From assembly GCF_007993755.1 (NCBI RefSeq), contig NZ_CP042467.1, forward strand, positions 4,178,001 through 4,242,000: a stretch of DNA of 64,000 nucleotides, read 5' to 3'. The DNA comes from Microvenator marinus (lineage in GTDB: Bacteria; Myxococcota_A; Bradymonadia; Bradymonadales; Bradymonadaceae). The notes below the pieces were generated by a model. It was not told where the DNA came from. It did not search any database and saw only the letters and a list, made by a program, of their open reading frames with translations. Of the stretch, positions 44,254 through 53,510 are shown in pieces; the first letter of the stretch is position 1; every line of letters starts with the position of its first letter. Position numbers and translations under genes: made by a program.

Positions 44254-47200
44254 CTATTCGCCGGCTAGGTTGCGCAATCGCTCAACGGCCAGCTCAACAG
44301 CGAGTGTGTCCTGTAGCAAAGCCAGACGGGCAAGTGCAACCTGATCATCCGCATTGATGACGTCGAGCTGGGTTGCAGCGCCGTATTGATACGCAATCTG
44401 AGCTTGTTTCTGGGCGGTCTCGGCGAGCTCCACCTGAGTCTTTCCGCTCTCCATCTGGGTAAGGCTCGAGAGGTAATCAGCCCACGCCGTCTCAATCTCG
44501 GCCTGGATGCCAGACTGCAGCTTTTGCTCGTTCAATCGTGCGGCGATCAATTCGGCTTCGACTTTATCGACTTCACCCTCTCGAAAACCACCGTCCCAGA
44601 TCGTCCAATTTGCGCCGAACGTCAGTACCCATCTCGGATCCGAGGGGCTCAATGCGGTCCCCTTTTGCCCGGCGTAGGTGAAGGTCGCCGAGAGTGTCGG
44701 CAAGTAATTCAGGTACATCTCGGTCTTTCGGAGCTCGCTAAACTCGATATTTTTCTCGGCCTCACGCACATCACTGCGCGTCTTGGACTCGTTTCGAATC
44801 TTCTCAATGTCCACATCCGTGGACACCTTCGTCTCAATCACGTCAAAGTCCGCTGGAGTCTGCAGAAGGTCCGCGAGCCCGGTCCGCACGTTGGAAAAGT
44901 TGAGTTTTGCGCTCTCTACGGCTTTCTGGGCCTGCACCACCTGAAGTTCAGCTCTGGTCACCTCAAAATCCGTTGCAGTCCCGGCGTTCTTACGCGCTCG
45001 GGTCGCCTGAAGCAGGGTCTCGGCTGAGATGAGCTGTTCTTTGGAGATTTCCAGCACGCGCCGCGTTGTCAGCAATCCGTAGTAGGATTGGATCACACCC
45101 AGCTCAAGTTGGCGTGTCAGGGACTCCACAGATAGGTCTACAAGCTCTTCTTGGAGGTAGGCTTGGCGGAGCAGCGAAAGCGCTCGGAAATTGGCTCTCA
45201 GGCTCGCTGAGACGCTCCAGTTCCAAGTCGTCTTAGGCTGGATGACGATCGGTTCGGGCTCCATGCCAGGTGGAAGTAAATCACCACCACCAAAATCAGC
45301 CACAACTTCTTCTTGGTTAACAGAGTAATTCGCTCCGGCACTGAAGGTCGGAATCACCGTGGACCAGGCCTGCCGAACCAACGCATCAGCCACCTTGTAC
45401 TGAGTTTGCAGCGTCTTGATGTCCAGCGACTGCGTCTTGAGCAGCTTGCGGGCGTCGTCCAAGCTCAGCGAACGAGTCGCCTCGATATCGAACTCCGAGA
45501 GGTCTCGTTGCCCCTCGAAAATATTGCTGGATTCGATGTCCTCCGGCGTGGTGAAGAGCTTTTGCTCAAGCGGAGCTTCAGTGGGCTCAGCGCCAGCTTC
45601 CTGCGCCTGCAAGGCGATAGGGGAAAGCGCCACAATGAAGAGAATCGCCGCAGAAACGCTGCCTTTGAAGATCATCTTGCGGACCTTCTCCGAGGTGGAC
45701 TCGAAGAGGTCGTACATCACTGGCACCACGATGAGCGTCAGCAGCGTAGACACGGCGAGTCCGAACGAAACCACCCATGCCATTGGGCCCCAGGTTTCAA
45801 CCGAGCGCCCGCCGAAGACAACCTGTGCATTGACGAAGTCGAGGCTGATGCCGACCACCAAGGGTAGCAGGCCGAGCACGGTCGTCGTTGCGGTCAAGAG
45901 GACCGGACGCATACGAACCATTCCGGCCGTCATCGCGGCTTCGCGTATGCTCATGCCTCGTTCGCGCAGCTGATTTGCGAAGTCGATGAGCACGATACCA
46001 TTGTTCACCGCCACACCGGCGAGGCTGATCACACCAATGCCGGTCATGATGATGCCAAAGGGCAGCTGCCCGACCACCAGCGCCATGAAGACGCCGATCA
46101 AGCTCATGATCACGCTACCCATGATGATTAAGGGTTGGAGCAGCGAGTTGAACTGGGTCACCAAGATGAGCACGATGAGGAACAATGCCGCAAGGAGTGC
46201 GCGCCCAAGGAACTCGCCAGCCTCCTGCTGGTCCTCGTTCTCGCCGGTATATCGAATGCTATAGCCAGGTGGAATCTTGAGCTCCTCAAGCCGAGTCTGG
46301 GCTTCCTTAAGGAGGTTCGCAGGGAGGTAGCCAGACGCGGCATTGGCCGTCACGGTCACCACGCGATCCTGGTCCTTTCGTCGAATCGAGCCCGCTCCGC
46401 CTTTGACCTCAAAGCTCGCCACTTCGGTGATCGGAATGTGGAAGTGGTCGTTGTTGACGATATAGAGGCTCGAGAGATCCTCGATACTTTGGCGTTTGTC
46501 GTCCGGAAGTTTGACGGTGATATCGTATTCCTCGTCGCCTTCTCGGTAGACTGTGGCTTCCGTACCATTGATGGCCGTACGAACGGTTTGTGAAACTAAT
46601 CGGGTATCAACGCCCGCAACCGCAGCACGGGCGCGGTCAACCACCACGTGGACTTCAGGGCGCGAGAGTTCCGCGTCGTCTTGGAGGTCGATGATACCGG
46701 GGATGGTCTTGAGAATCTCGCGAATATCCCTTGCGACCGTTGCCATCACAGCAAGGTCATCTCCAACGATCTCGATATTCACAGGCGCACCCGCAGGCGG
46801 GCCCATCGACTCGGTTTTGAGCACCACAGACGCACCTGGTACGTTGGCGTAGATCGCACGCAGCTTATTCATGAAGACGTCTGGGTGCATGGGCTGGTCT
46901 TCAACGTCCACGAGGTCAACCGAGATACGAGCGTAATGGTCGGCGTTGCCGCCAGCTGCCATACCTCCGCCTCCGCCTTTGACGCCGATATCTGCGATCC
47001 ATGCCTCGATGAGCTCGGGCTCGGTTCTGATCGGCTCTTCGATGCCGAGCGCCATCAAGCTGGTCTCGTCGATTCGAGTTCCGTCCGGAAGTTCTATATT
47101 GATCTCGAACTTCTCAGGCGTTGTCTTGGGGAAGAATTCCACGCCGAGCTGTGCCATGCCGAAGATTGCCATGGAGCCGAAGAGGGCTACTACAGATGTA

Positions 47201-48810
47201 GCGATCACCACGATTCGGTGATTGAGCGCCCACTCAAGGCTCGCGCGATAGACCCGGTAAATCCGATTGTCTGGAAGCTGGAATTCGTCCACCTCCTCAC
47301 CGGGATTGACCTTCAGGAGAGTTGCACAGACTGTTGGATTGATCACAAGGGCCACGAAGAGCGAGGAAACAAGGGTGATGATGATGGTTCGCGGAAGATA
47401 TCCCATGAACTCGCCCATCACGCCTGGCCAGAATAGCATCGGGAAGAACGCGCCCACCGTAGTCGCGGTGGAGGAAATCACAGCCCAGCCCACCTCTTTG
47501 GTGCCATCCATCGCTGCAGTGACGCGATCTTTGCCCTCGGACGCGTGACGGTAGATATTTTCTACGATCACGATCGCATTATCCACGAGCATGCCAAGCG
47601 CAAGCACAAGGCTGAAAAGAACCACCATGTTCAACGTGTAGCCAAGCGCGCTGATCACCATGAAGCTGATAAGCATGGAGAGTGGCACGCTGATGGCCAC
47701 GAAGAACGCGTTTCGCGCGCCGCCCATGAAGAAGAAGAGGGTCGCCAGCACGAGGATTAGGCCGGAGATGATATTGTTCTCGAGGTCATGAACCTGAGCC
47801 AGAATCATCACCGACATGTCGTTCAAGACCTTGATGTTGACGCCCGCAGGGATGCGCGCTTCGTAGGTTTTGAGCAGTTCCTTAACGTCATCAGCGATAT
47901 CGATGATGTTCTCGCCAGAGCGCTTCATCACTGAAAGAGAGACGTTATTCGACGTGAACTCAACCCGCTCTTCACCGCGCTCGTCCCACGAAGTGAGTCG
48001 TGAGTAAGTCTTCGGATCTTTGAATGTATCTTCGACTTCGGCGATATCGCGCAGGTACACCGGATTTCCGCCCGGCGCCTTGATGACGATATCCTCGATC
48101 ATCTGCACGTTCTCAAACTCACCGGGCACACGGACCGTGTACTTCATCGGGCCAACATCGATCGCTCCGCCTGGTAGGTTGATGTTCTCAGCCTGAATCT
48201 TGTTGATTACATCGTTGAGAGAGACCTTGTGATAAGTGAGCTTCTCGGGGTCAACGAGCACCTGGATCTCGCGCTCTACACCACCAGCGAGGTCCACACG
48301 CAGTACGCCGTTGATCTTTTCGATATCGTCTTGGATGTCCTCGGCCAACTCCTTAAGACGAAGCGGGTCCATATCCCCGGCCACGTTGACGATCATGATC
48401 GGCCAATCGCTCGAGTTGATCTCGATGACTTCGGGATCCTCGGCATCCGGCGGAAGATCTGGCTTGGCTTTGTCGAGACGGTCTCGTATTCGTTGGAGCG
48501 CGTCTTCAATATTGATCGACGGCTCGAACTCGAGCGTGATCAAAGACACACTTTCCGCGGAGGTCGAGTTCATCCTCTTAAGCCCCGTGAGGCCCTTGAA
48601 TTCTTTCTCCACTGGAATGGTGATCAACGTCTCGATATCGGCAGGGGACACGCCAAAGTAGGCTGTGCTGACGATCACCACTGGAATCGCAACCTCAGGC
48701 GCAGCCTCACGCGGTAAGCCTTGATACGAAATCATACCCCCGATGAAGAGGATGAAGATCAAGACCCAGACCGAAGTGGAGTGGGAAATTGAGAAGTTCG
48801 TAACCTTCAT
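44254..48810 (-). CDS. RND efflux pump fused in frame to a TolC-like outer-membrane channel
   Basis: 1518 residues. Residues 1-1040 are a full RND (AcrB/HAE1-like) transporter: STAYFGVSPADIETLI, membrane segment LGMLVDNAIVIVEN with the proton-relay Asp, VEFFPKTTPEKFEI, GVISLAGVAVNNGIVLIDF and the final helix ending VMYDLFES. At residue 1046 a Met begins a typical Sec signal peptide (MIFKGSVSAAILFIVALS...LQAQ). Then comes a TolC/OEP domain with two helical repeats (SLDDARKLLKTQSLDIKTLQ, NYLPTLSATFTYAG, WTIWDGGFREGEV). Normally these are separate proteins in two membranes. The frame is continuous, with no stop or shift. The adaptor gene overlaps its start (ATGA). Confidence 0.92.
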   Translation of the reverse strand: MKVTNFSISHSTSVWVLIFILFIGGMISYQGLPREAAPEVAIPVVIVSTAYFGVSPADIETLITIPVEKEFKGLTGLKRMNSTSAESVSLITLEFEPSINIEDALQRIRDRLDKAKPDLPPDAEDPEVIEINSSDWPIMIVNVAGDMDPLRLKELAEDIQDDIEKINGVLRVDLAGGVEREIQVLVDPEKLTYHKVSLNDVINKIQAENINLPGGAIDVGPMKYTVRVPGEFENVQMIEDIVIKAPGGNPVYLRDIAEVEDTFKDPKTYSRLTSWDERGEERVEFTSNNVSLSVMKRSGENIIDIADDVKELLKTYEARIPAGVNIKVLNDMSVMILAQVHDLENNIISGLILVLATLFFFMGGARNAFFVAISVPLSMLISFMVISALGYTLNMVVLFSLVLALGMLVDNAIVIVENIYRHASEGKDRVTAAMDGTKEVGWAVISSTATTVGAFFPMLFWPGVMGEFMGYLPRTIIITLVSSLFVALVINPTVCATLLKVNPGEEVDEFQLPDNRIYRVYRASLEWALNHRIVVIATSVVALFGSMAIFGMAQLGVEFFPKTTPEKFEINIELPDGTRIDETSLMALGIEEPIRTEPELIEAWIADIGVKGGGGGMAAGGNADHYARISVDLVDVEDQPMHPDVFMNKLRAIYANVPGASVVLKTESMGPPAGAPVNIEIVGDDLAVMATVARDIREILKTIPGIIDLQDDAELSRPEVHVVVDRARAAVAGVDTRLVSQTVRTAINGTEATVYREGDEEYDITVKLPDDKRQSIEDLSSLYIVNNDHFHIPITEVASFEVKGGAGSIRRKDQDRVVTVTANAASGYLPANLLKEAQTRLEELKIPPGYSIRYTGENEDQQEAGEFLGRALLAALFLIVLILVTQFNSLLQPLIIMGSVIMSLIGVFMALVVGQLPFGIIMTGIGVISLAGVAVNNGIVLIDFANQLRERGMSIREAAMTAGMVRMRPVLLTATTTVLGLLPLVVGISLDFVNAQVVFGGRSVETWGPMAWVVSFGLAVSTLLTLIVVPVMYDLFESTSEKVRKMIFKGSVSAAILFIVALSPIALQAQEAGAEPTEAPLEQKLFTTPEDIESSNIFEGQRDLSEFDIEATRSLSLDDARKLLKTQSLDIKTLQTQYKVADALVRQAWSTVIPTFSAGANYSVNQEEVVADFGGGDLLPPGMEPEPIVIQPKTTWNWSVSASLRANFRALSLLRQAYLQEELVDLSVESLTRQLELGVIQSYYGLLTTRRVLEISKEQLISAETLLQATRARKNAGTATDFEVTRAELQVVQAQKAVESAKLNFSNVRTGLADLLQTPADFDVIETKVSTDVDIEKIRNESKTRSDVREAEKNIEFSELRKTEMYLNYLPTLSATFTYAGQKGTALSPSDPRWVLTFGANWTIWDGGFREGEVDKVEAELIAARLNEQKLQSGIQAEIETAWADYLSSLTQMESGKTQVELAETAQKQAQIAYQYGAATQLDVINADDQVALARLALLQDTLAVELAVERLRNLAGE

Positions 48811-49937
48811 AGCGCGCCTCTATCGGCCTCTGCAGCGTCTTCGACAACCTGAGCCTTTCCGCTCGGCGCCACTTCGGCCGCATTTGAATCCTTGACCTCT
48901 TTGACCGACCTGATTTTGGTCCCGTCTGCGAGGCTTCGGTGTCCTTTCACAATCAAACGTTCGTTGGGTTTAAGGCCTTCTTCAACTACGACAATCGAGC
49001 CCTTTGCTGGCCCGAGCTTGACAACGCGGAGCACGGCTTTACCCTCATCTCCCTCTCCGTCAAAAATCATGGCCTCGGGGCGCTCAAATCCTTCGAGAAT
49101 AGCCTCGCGTGGGACCACCACTACTTCGCCATAGTCCTTTCGAGGAACCACAACCCGTGCCCGCATTCCCGGGAGAATCGAGTGGTCAGCGTTGGCCACG
49201 TGAATCTCAACGGGGAAGGTTCGTGTGTTGGCGGTCGCGAGGATGGCGCGCTTCTTCACCTTACCTTCCACGTATTTCTCAAGGGCCGGAATCCACACTT
49301 GGACATCCGTTCCTTCCGTGACGAAGCGCACGTCGCTCTCGGCCACGTTGGCGATCACTTTTACCGTGTCAAAATCGACGATATGGGCGAGCGGCGAGCC
49401 GGGATTAACGTACTCGCCCTGCTCGGTCATCTTCTGCGCCACAACACCGTCGATGGGGCTTCTCACATTGGTCTTGCCCATGCCGACTCGGGCCTGCTTG
49501 ATGTTCAAGCGAGCGCCGTCAACTGAGCTCTGGGCCTGATCGAGTTGCTGTGGAGTCGCAAGGCCCTGGCCCGCGAGCTGCTTTGTGCGTTGAAACTCAC
49601 GCTCTGCGCTCTCGAGCTGGCTTTCCAGCAGGGCGATTCGCGCGGAATCCACTTGAGAATCCACACGCAGAAGCATGGCGCCTTTCTTGACGCGTTCGCC
49701 TTCTTCAAACGGGGCCGAGAGCACACGCCCGGGCGCTTCCGCCGCAACGTGCACCTCGTGAATGGGCTCCACCACACCGGAGACATCGACCATGTCGACA
49801 AAGGCTCGTGTACTCACCTTCATGGTCTCCACCGGAACGGCGGGTACGACCACCTCGGCCTTCGCCTCCTCTGGTGGCTTGCAGCCAGCACTGAGTCCCA
49901 TCCCAATCAACACAACAAAAATCCATTTTTTCGACAT
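48807..49937 (-). CDS. RND efflux periplasmic adaptor (HlyD/AcrA family) lipoprotein
   Basis: 376 residues from ATG 49937 with GGAGAAGG upstream. Lipoprotein signal ends GMGLSAGC (Cys19). It has the membrane-fusion layout: beta-barrel/lipoyl half (VSGVVEPIHEVHVAAEAPG), a coiled-coil hairpin (RIALLESQLESAEREFQRTKQ), the second lipoyl half (VRSPIDGVVAQKMTEQGEYV) and a beta-barrel plus proximal domain. It links the inner pump to the outer channel. Its stop overlaps the pump start. It is divergent from the TetR gene, across a shared operator region. Confidence 0.93.
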   Translation of the reverse strand: MSKKWIFVVLIGMGLSAGCKPPEEAKAEVVVPAVPVETMKVSTRAFVDMVDVSGVVEPIHEVHVAAEAPGRVLSAPFEEGERVKKGAMLLRVDSQVDSARIALLESQLESAEREFQRTKQLAGQGLATPQQLDQAQSSVDGARLNIKQARVGMGKTNVRSPIDGVVAQKMTEQGEYVNPGSPLAHIVDFDTVKVIANVAESDVRFVTEGTDVQVWIPALEKYVEGKVKKRAILATANTRTFPVEIHVANADHSILPGMRARVVVPRKDYGEVVVVPREAILEGFERPEAMIFDGEGDEGKAVLRVVKLGPAKGSIVVVEEGLKPNERLIVKGHRSLADGTKIRSVKEVKDSNAAEVAPSGKAQVVEDAAEADRGAL

Positions 49938-50043
49938 GAGCCTTCTCCAATGGTTGGCCGCTTCGTAGATGTGAGGTTGATGCGACAAACGAAACACAGT
50001 TTCAAGCTTTTTTTGTGTGGCAAAATTGGCACAACAAAATTGC

Positions 50044-50100
50044 TTGACTTTCAGTTTATTGAACGCTTATTAAAACAGCTTGAACGAGCGTTAAATAAAC
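50044..50100 (+). promoter_or_regulatory. tetR promoter with overlapping 14-bp inverted-repeat operator
   Basis: TTGACT at 50044-50049 and TATTAA at 50068-50073 are 18 bp apart. The arms GTTTATTGAACGCT (50054-50067) and AGCGTTAAATAAAC (50087-50100) form an inverted repeat with one mismatch and a 19-bp spacer. TTGAACG also recurs directly (50059, 50080). The right arm region has an AACG-AG-CGTT dyad. Position suits autorepression and control of the divergent pump operon. Confidence 0.6.
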
Positions 50101-50114
50101 CTCGGCAAATTCTT

Positions 50115-50768
50115 ATGTCAAAAACAGAAATTCCCCAAATGATTGCGGGCTCCGAGTTCGCGGACGGCGCGAAAAAGATTTTGGCCGGTGCGGCCGAGAT
50201 GTTTGCGCTCAAGGGCTATGCTGCCACTTCGGTCAGACAAATCGCGGAAGCAGCCGAGATGTCGGTGCCCATGGTTTACTACTATTTCCCAGGCAAAGAA
50301 GACGTCTTCAAAGCCCTGATGGAAGTCGTGATGAACCACGTGGAAACCGAGCTGGTGCGTACGTTTCCGCAAGATGGAACGCTGCGCGACCAGCTTGTCC
50401 ATGTGCTCGACTTTCACGTCCGACTCGGGATGGAGAATCCCAAGATGGTGGCCATGATGATGAGCACGATGCTCGGCCCGCAAGAAGGACGCCCTGAGTT
50501 CCCTATGCATGAGCAATATGAGGATCATATCCAGGGAATTGCACATCTCTTCGAAAGGCAAAAGCTACGGCCAGGGATGAAGCCGCGCTTCCTCGCCACA
50601 CAATTTTTAGGATTGAAAAACCACGTCATGATCTCGTGTACCGCGCTTGAGGACTCAAGGATTGCGCATTACCACGATGAGATTCGCGAGAATTTCTCTC
50701 CAGAAGGCATTGCCCTGATGGTGGATCAGTTTTTGTTTGGGGCACTCGACCCCGAGGGGCAACGATGA
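50115..50768 (+). CDS. TetR/AcrR family transcriptional regulator
   Basis: 217 residues from ATG 50115; a longer open frame upstream would run through the operator and adaptor gene and is rejected. The N-terminal helix-turn-helix is typical: ILAGAAEMFALKGYAATSVR, QIAEAAEMSVPMVYYYFPGK, EDVFKALMEVV. The C-terminal ligand/dimer domain is variable, so the ligand is unknown. It is divergent from the RND operon and overlaps the ECF sigma gene (ATGA). Probable repressor of the pump and of its own operon. Confidence 0.9.
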   Translation: MSKTEIPQMIAGSEFADGAKKILAGAAEMFALKGYAATSVRQIAEAAEMSVPMVYYYFPGKEDVFKALMEVVMNHVETELVRTFPQDGTLRDQLVHVLDFHVRLGMENPKMVAMMMSTMLGPQEGRPEFPMHEQYEDHIQGIAHLFERQKLRPGMKPRFLATQFLGLKNHVMISCTALEDSRIAHYHDEIRENFSPEGIALMVDQFLFGALDPEGQR

Positions 50769-51373
50769 AGACCAGTAATGAGTGGAGAAACGAATACGAA
50801 CATGTACTCGCCAAAGGCGTCAGGAATGAGACCTACGAGTACGAAGCAGGCATTCTCAATGAGATTTCTCAGGGAAATACAGACGCCTTTGACGCGGTGG
50901 TCGCCGTGCACTCAGGCCGGGTTTTTAGATTGGCGCGCCGCATCGTCAAGAACGAGGACGATGCGTTCGATGTAGCTCAGGACGTCTATTTGACCATGCA
51001 CCGAAAGCTCCCGGAATTCAGGGGCGAGTCCGAGATTGGAAGCTGGCTTCACCGCGTAACTTGCAATGCTGCGCTCATGTATCTGCGAAAGAACGCTCGG
51101 CATACCGGCCATCTCAATGACGAGGTCTTGGAGCAGGTTGGAAGCCCAGAGCGAATCGAAGACGGAGTCCATAATCGGCAAGTGATCAAGCATTTGAAAG
51201 CCGCGTTCGGTCGCCTTTCAAAAAAGCATCAGCTCGTCTTGCAAATGCGGGTCGGCGAAGACCTCTCCATCAACGAGATGGCCGATTCGCTCGGGCTCTC
51301 GGTTCCCGCTACCAAATCTCGCATCCATCGTGCGCGTCTTGCGCTCCTCGCGAGCACGGACGTCCCGATTTAA
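50765..51373 (+). CDS. ECF-type RNA polymerase sigma factor
   Basis: 202 residues, ATGA overlap with tetR. Region 2: AFDAVVAVHSGRVFRLARRI, DAFDVAQDVYLTMHRKLPEF, IGSWLHRVTCNAALMYLRK. Region 4: LSKKHQLVLQMRVGEDLSI then EMADSLGLSVPATKSRIHRA. The N-terminal 30 residues are extra. ECF sigmas are usually held by an anti-sigma factor encoded next door; none follows here, only the protease lipoprotein on the far side of a 109-bp gap. Co-translation with TetR suggests ligand-controlled sigma supply. Confidence 0.9.
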   Translation: MKTSNEWRNEYEHVLAKGVRNETYEYEAGILNEISQGNTDAFDAVVAVHSGRVFRLARRIVKNEDDAFDVAQDVYLTMHRKLPEFRGESEIGSWLHRVTCNAALMYLRKNARHTGHLNDEVLEQVGSPERIEDGVHNRQVIKHLKAAFGRLSKKHQLVLQMRVGEDLSINEMADSLGLSVPATKSRIHRARLALLASTDVPI

Positions 51374-51394
51374 GCCCGACTACACATCTCATTC

Positions 51395-51459
51395 ATTTGC
51401 AAATAATTGAATAATGGCTTAGTTCCTGCGTCTGTGAGGGACTTTCGGTGTTTGCAAAT
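51395..51459. promoter_or_regulatory. Repeated ATTTGCAAA sites upstream of the protease gene
   Basis: ATTTGCAAAT (perfect 10-bp palindrome) at 51395-51404 and TTTGCAAAT at 51451-51459 lie in the gap before the protease gene, about 55 bp apart, a plausible pair of sites for a dimeric regulator. No convincing promoter hexamers were found between them. Confidence 0.35.
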
Positions 51460-51482
51460 CAAGTCGTAGAGGAGTCGTTATA

Positions 51483-53501
51483 ATGCGTTGGCTATTTCTG
51501 TTCGGAATCTCTCTCTGGGTTGCCTCATGCGGAGACGCAGATACCCCTGTTGATGAAACACCGGCCGGAAACGGCGGAAAGGGCGATATCATTGGAGATG
51601 ACGACCGACGAGACGAGTTTTCCGAAGACGTCTCTGACGCACTCAAGAAGCTTGGGGCCTCCACGGCGATGGTGATCGAGAACGCTGTGCTCGGAGAAGC
51701 CCTTGACGGCGCCTTTACTCCCGCAAGCCAGCTATTGGGCGAGTCGTACTATATGTGTCCGGACGAGACCAACTGGACTCAACCCGTGACAGGAATGTGT
51801 AGCGCGTGGCTTGTGGCTCCCGATATCATCGTGACCAACGGACATTGTGTAACCAGCCAGCCCGATTGCGACAAGAAGTCCTTCGTCTTCGACTACGCCA
51901 AAAAGTCACCCGACGACACGCTTTCTACGATTCCTCAAGAGAATGTCTTTGCCTGTGACCAGGTCCTCGCGTGGGATTATACCAGTGATTGCGATATCGA
52001 CTTCGCGGTGATCAAACTCGACCGGCCTGTAGAAGGCCGCGAGCCCCTCAAAGTGCGTCAGGCCGGAGCAGACCTCAAAGGGGATTCCCTGGTTGTCATC
52101 GGGCATCCTTTCGGAATCCCAAGGAAATATGCGCTTAAAGGCGAAGTGCTCCTGGATGGAGCAAACGCGTTCACCACCACGCACGATATCATCGGCGGAA
52201 ACTCAGGGTCGGCCATTTTTGATGCCGAAACCGGCGAAGTTCAGGGCCTCGTGACATGCGGTGGGTCAAATTTCGAATGGGAATACTACAACGAAGGATG
52301 GGAGCTCGAGACCAAGACCGGGAAACCATGTGATTCAACCTGTGATGATGCCGGCGAATACACCGACGGCACGTGGGAGGGGCAGTGTGTTGAAGGCCGC
52401 CGCCGCGCATGCGCGTGCGACGAAGGTCAGCTCGTCTGGCAAACACGTCCTTGCTTGAGTTTCGAGAACGACACTGAAGGCCAGTGCACTCGTGAGTACC
52501 GAACCACCGAAGATGCCTGCCGTACCGCACCATGGCTTTGCGCCCCAGCGCTCGCCCAGCACACCCACCATTTCGCCGGCTATATCGGAGAATGGGACGT
52601 CTACACTCAGGCAGACTTGGCCGTGCTCGAGGCTGGCGCTGAGCAAGACCTCAAGATCACGGTTCCAGAAGGCCACGCCCAAGCCCTAAGTGTAGCCGTT
52701 GAAATCTCAGAGCCAGACTACGTGATCGACGGCGCGAATATCGTCTGGGATCTCGAGGCCACTCTGGTTCACCCGAATGGGACGGAGTTCCCGCTCTCGG
52801 GACAGGGCCTATATTACGGCGGCCAAACATACGAATTCTCCAATGTTCCTACGTTACAGACTCAACCCTTTGAGGTTCCCTTCCTGATTTCAGGCGCATA
52901 CGGGCTCGAAGCCGGTGGTGAGTGGACCTTGAAGCTCAAGAATGCCGGGACCTTCTACATTCCGATCAAATCGTGGTCGATTCAGGTTCTTGAGCGTCCA
53001 GAGGCGGAAATCACCGTGCCGCAAATCGCGTGCGTAGGCGATTGCCAAAGTCCCTATCTTGGGTGGCCCGACCCCATCATCGACACCTTTGAGGGTGAGG
53101 CGGTGGAATCTAACGTGGAAGGCGTTGAGGGTGAGCTCGCCCTAGGCTGGCGCGCTGAAGTGATGGATGCCGAGGGTCTCGATTACGAAGTCTTTAAATC
53201 GAGAAAGAGTCAGACCATGGCGATGACGAAGGGAGAGTTCGCGATCATCAAGGATTTCGGCTCTGACCTCGGCGATCGGACACTGACGGTGGACTACCGC
53301 TATGACGGCATCGGCTGGTTCCAAATCTGGGCCGGAGATCATATTCTCTTCACCAAGAACAACTTCTCTCAAGAGACGACAACCGTGACCTTGCCTGCTG
53401 GCGCCTCAAATATCCGGTTTGTGCTCGGGGCGACCAATCAGAGTCAGGCGCATGAGCTCACACTCTTCAGCCTCTCAATCTCTCCGCCTGCTCAGGAGTA
53501 G
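51483..53501 (+). CDS. Trypsin-like serine protease lipoprotein with P-domain
   Basis: 672 residues from ATG 51483 (GAGGAG upstream). Lipoprotein signal ends LWVASC (Cys16). The V8/trypsin-like domain has the complete triad: His121 in VTNGHCV, Asp173 in CDIDFAVIKLD, Ser241 in IIGGNSGSAIF. A Cys-rich link follows (CDSTCDDAGEY, CACDEGQ), then a proprotein-convertase P-like jelly roll at about 380-505 (ITVPEGHAQALSVAVEI, ATLVHPNGTEFPLSG, GEWTLKLKNAGT). A second beta-rich domain ends the protein. Probably an exported, surface-anchored protease. The upstream ECF sigma gene is separated by a gap with repeats. Confidence 0.88.
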   Translation: MRWLFLFGISLWVASCGDADTPVDETPAGNGGKGDIIGDDDRRDEFSEDVSDALKKLGASTAMVIENAVLGEALDGAFTPASQLLGESYYMCPDETNWTQPVTGMCSAWLVAPDIIVTNGHCVTSQPDCDKKSFVFDYAKKSPDDTLSTIPQENVFACDQVLAWDYTSDCDIDFAVIKLDRPVEGREPLKVRQAGADLKGDSLVVIGHPFGIPRKYALKGEVLLDGANAFTTTHDIIGGNSGSAIFDAETGEVQGLVTCGGSNFEWEYYNEGWELETKTGKPCDSTCDDAGEYTDGTWEGQCVEGRRRACACDEGQLVWQTRPCLSFENDTEGQCTREYRTTEDACRTAPWLCAPALAQHTHHFAGYIGEWDVYTQADLAVLEAGAEQDLKITVPEGHAQALSVAVEISEPDYVIDGANIVWDLEATLVHPNGTEFPLSGQGLYYGGQTYEFSNVPTLQTQPFEVPFLISGAYGLEAGGEWTLKLKNAGTFYIPIKSWSIQVLERPEAEITVPQIACVGDCQSPYLGWPDPIIDTFEGEAVESNVEGVEGELALGWRAEVMDAEGLDYEVFKSRKSQTMAMTKGEFAIIKDFGSDLGDRTLTVDYRYDGIGWFQIWAGDHILFTKNNFSQETTTVTLPAGASNIRFVLGATNQSQAHELTLFSLSISPPAQE

Positions 53502-53510
53502 TCTTCGGAA

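Noticed and set aside
46945-47000. Gly-rich stretch in the RND protein as a possible domain break
   Set aside because: GVKGGGGGMAAGG lies in a periplasmic loop of the pump and the frame continues; treated as a loop.
49545-50114. N-terminal extension of the TetR gene
   Set aside because: It would run antisense to the adaptor gene and through the operator; the HTH starts normally from ATG 50115.
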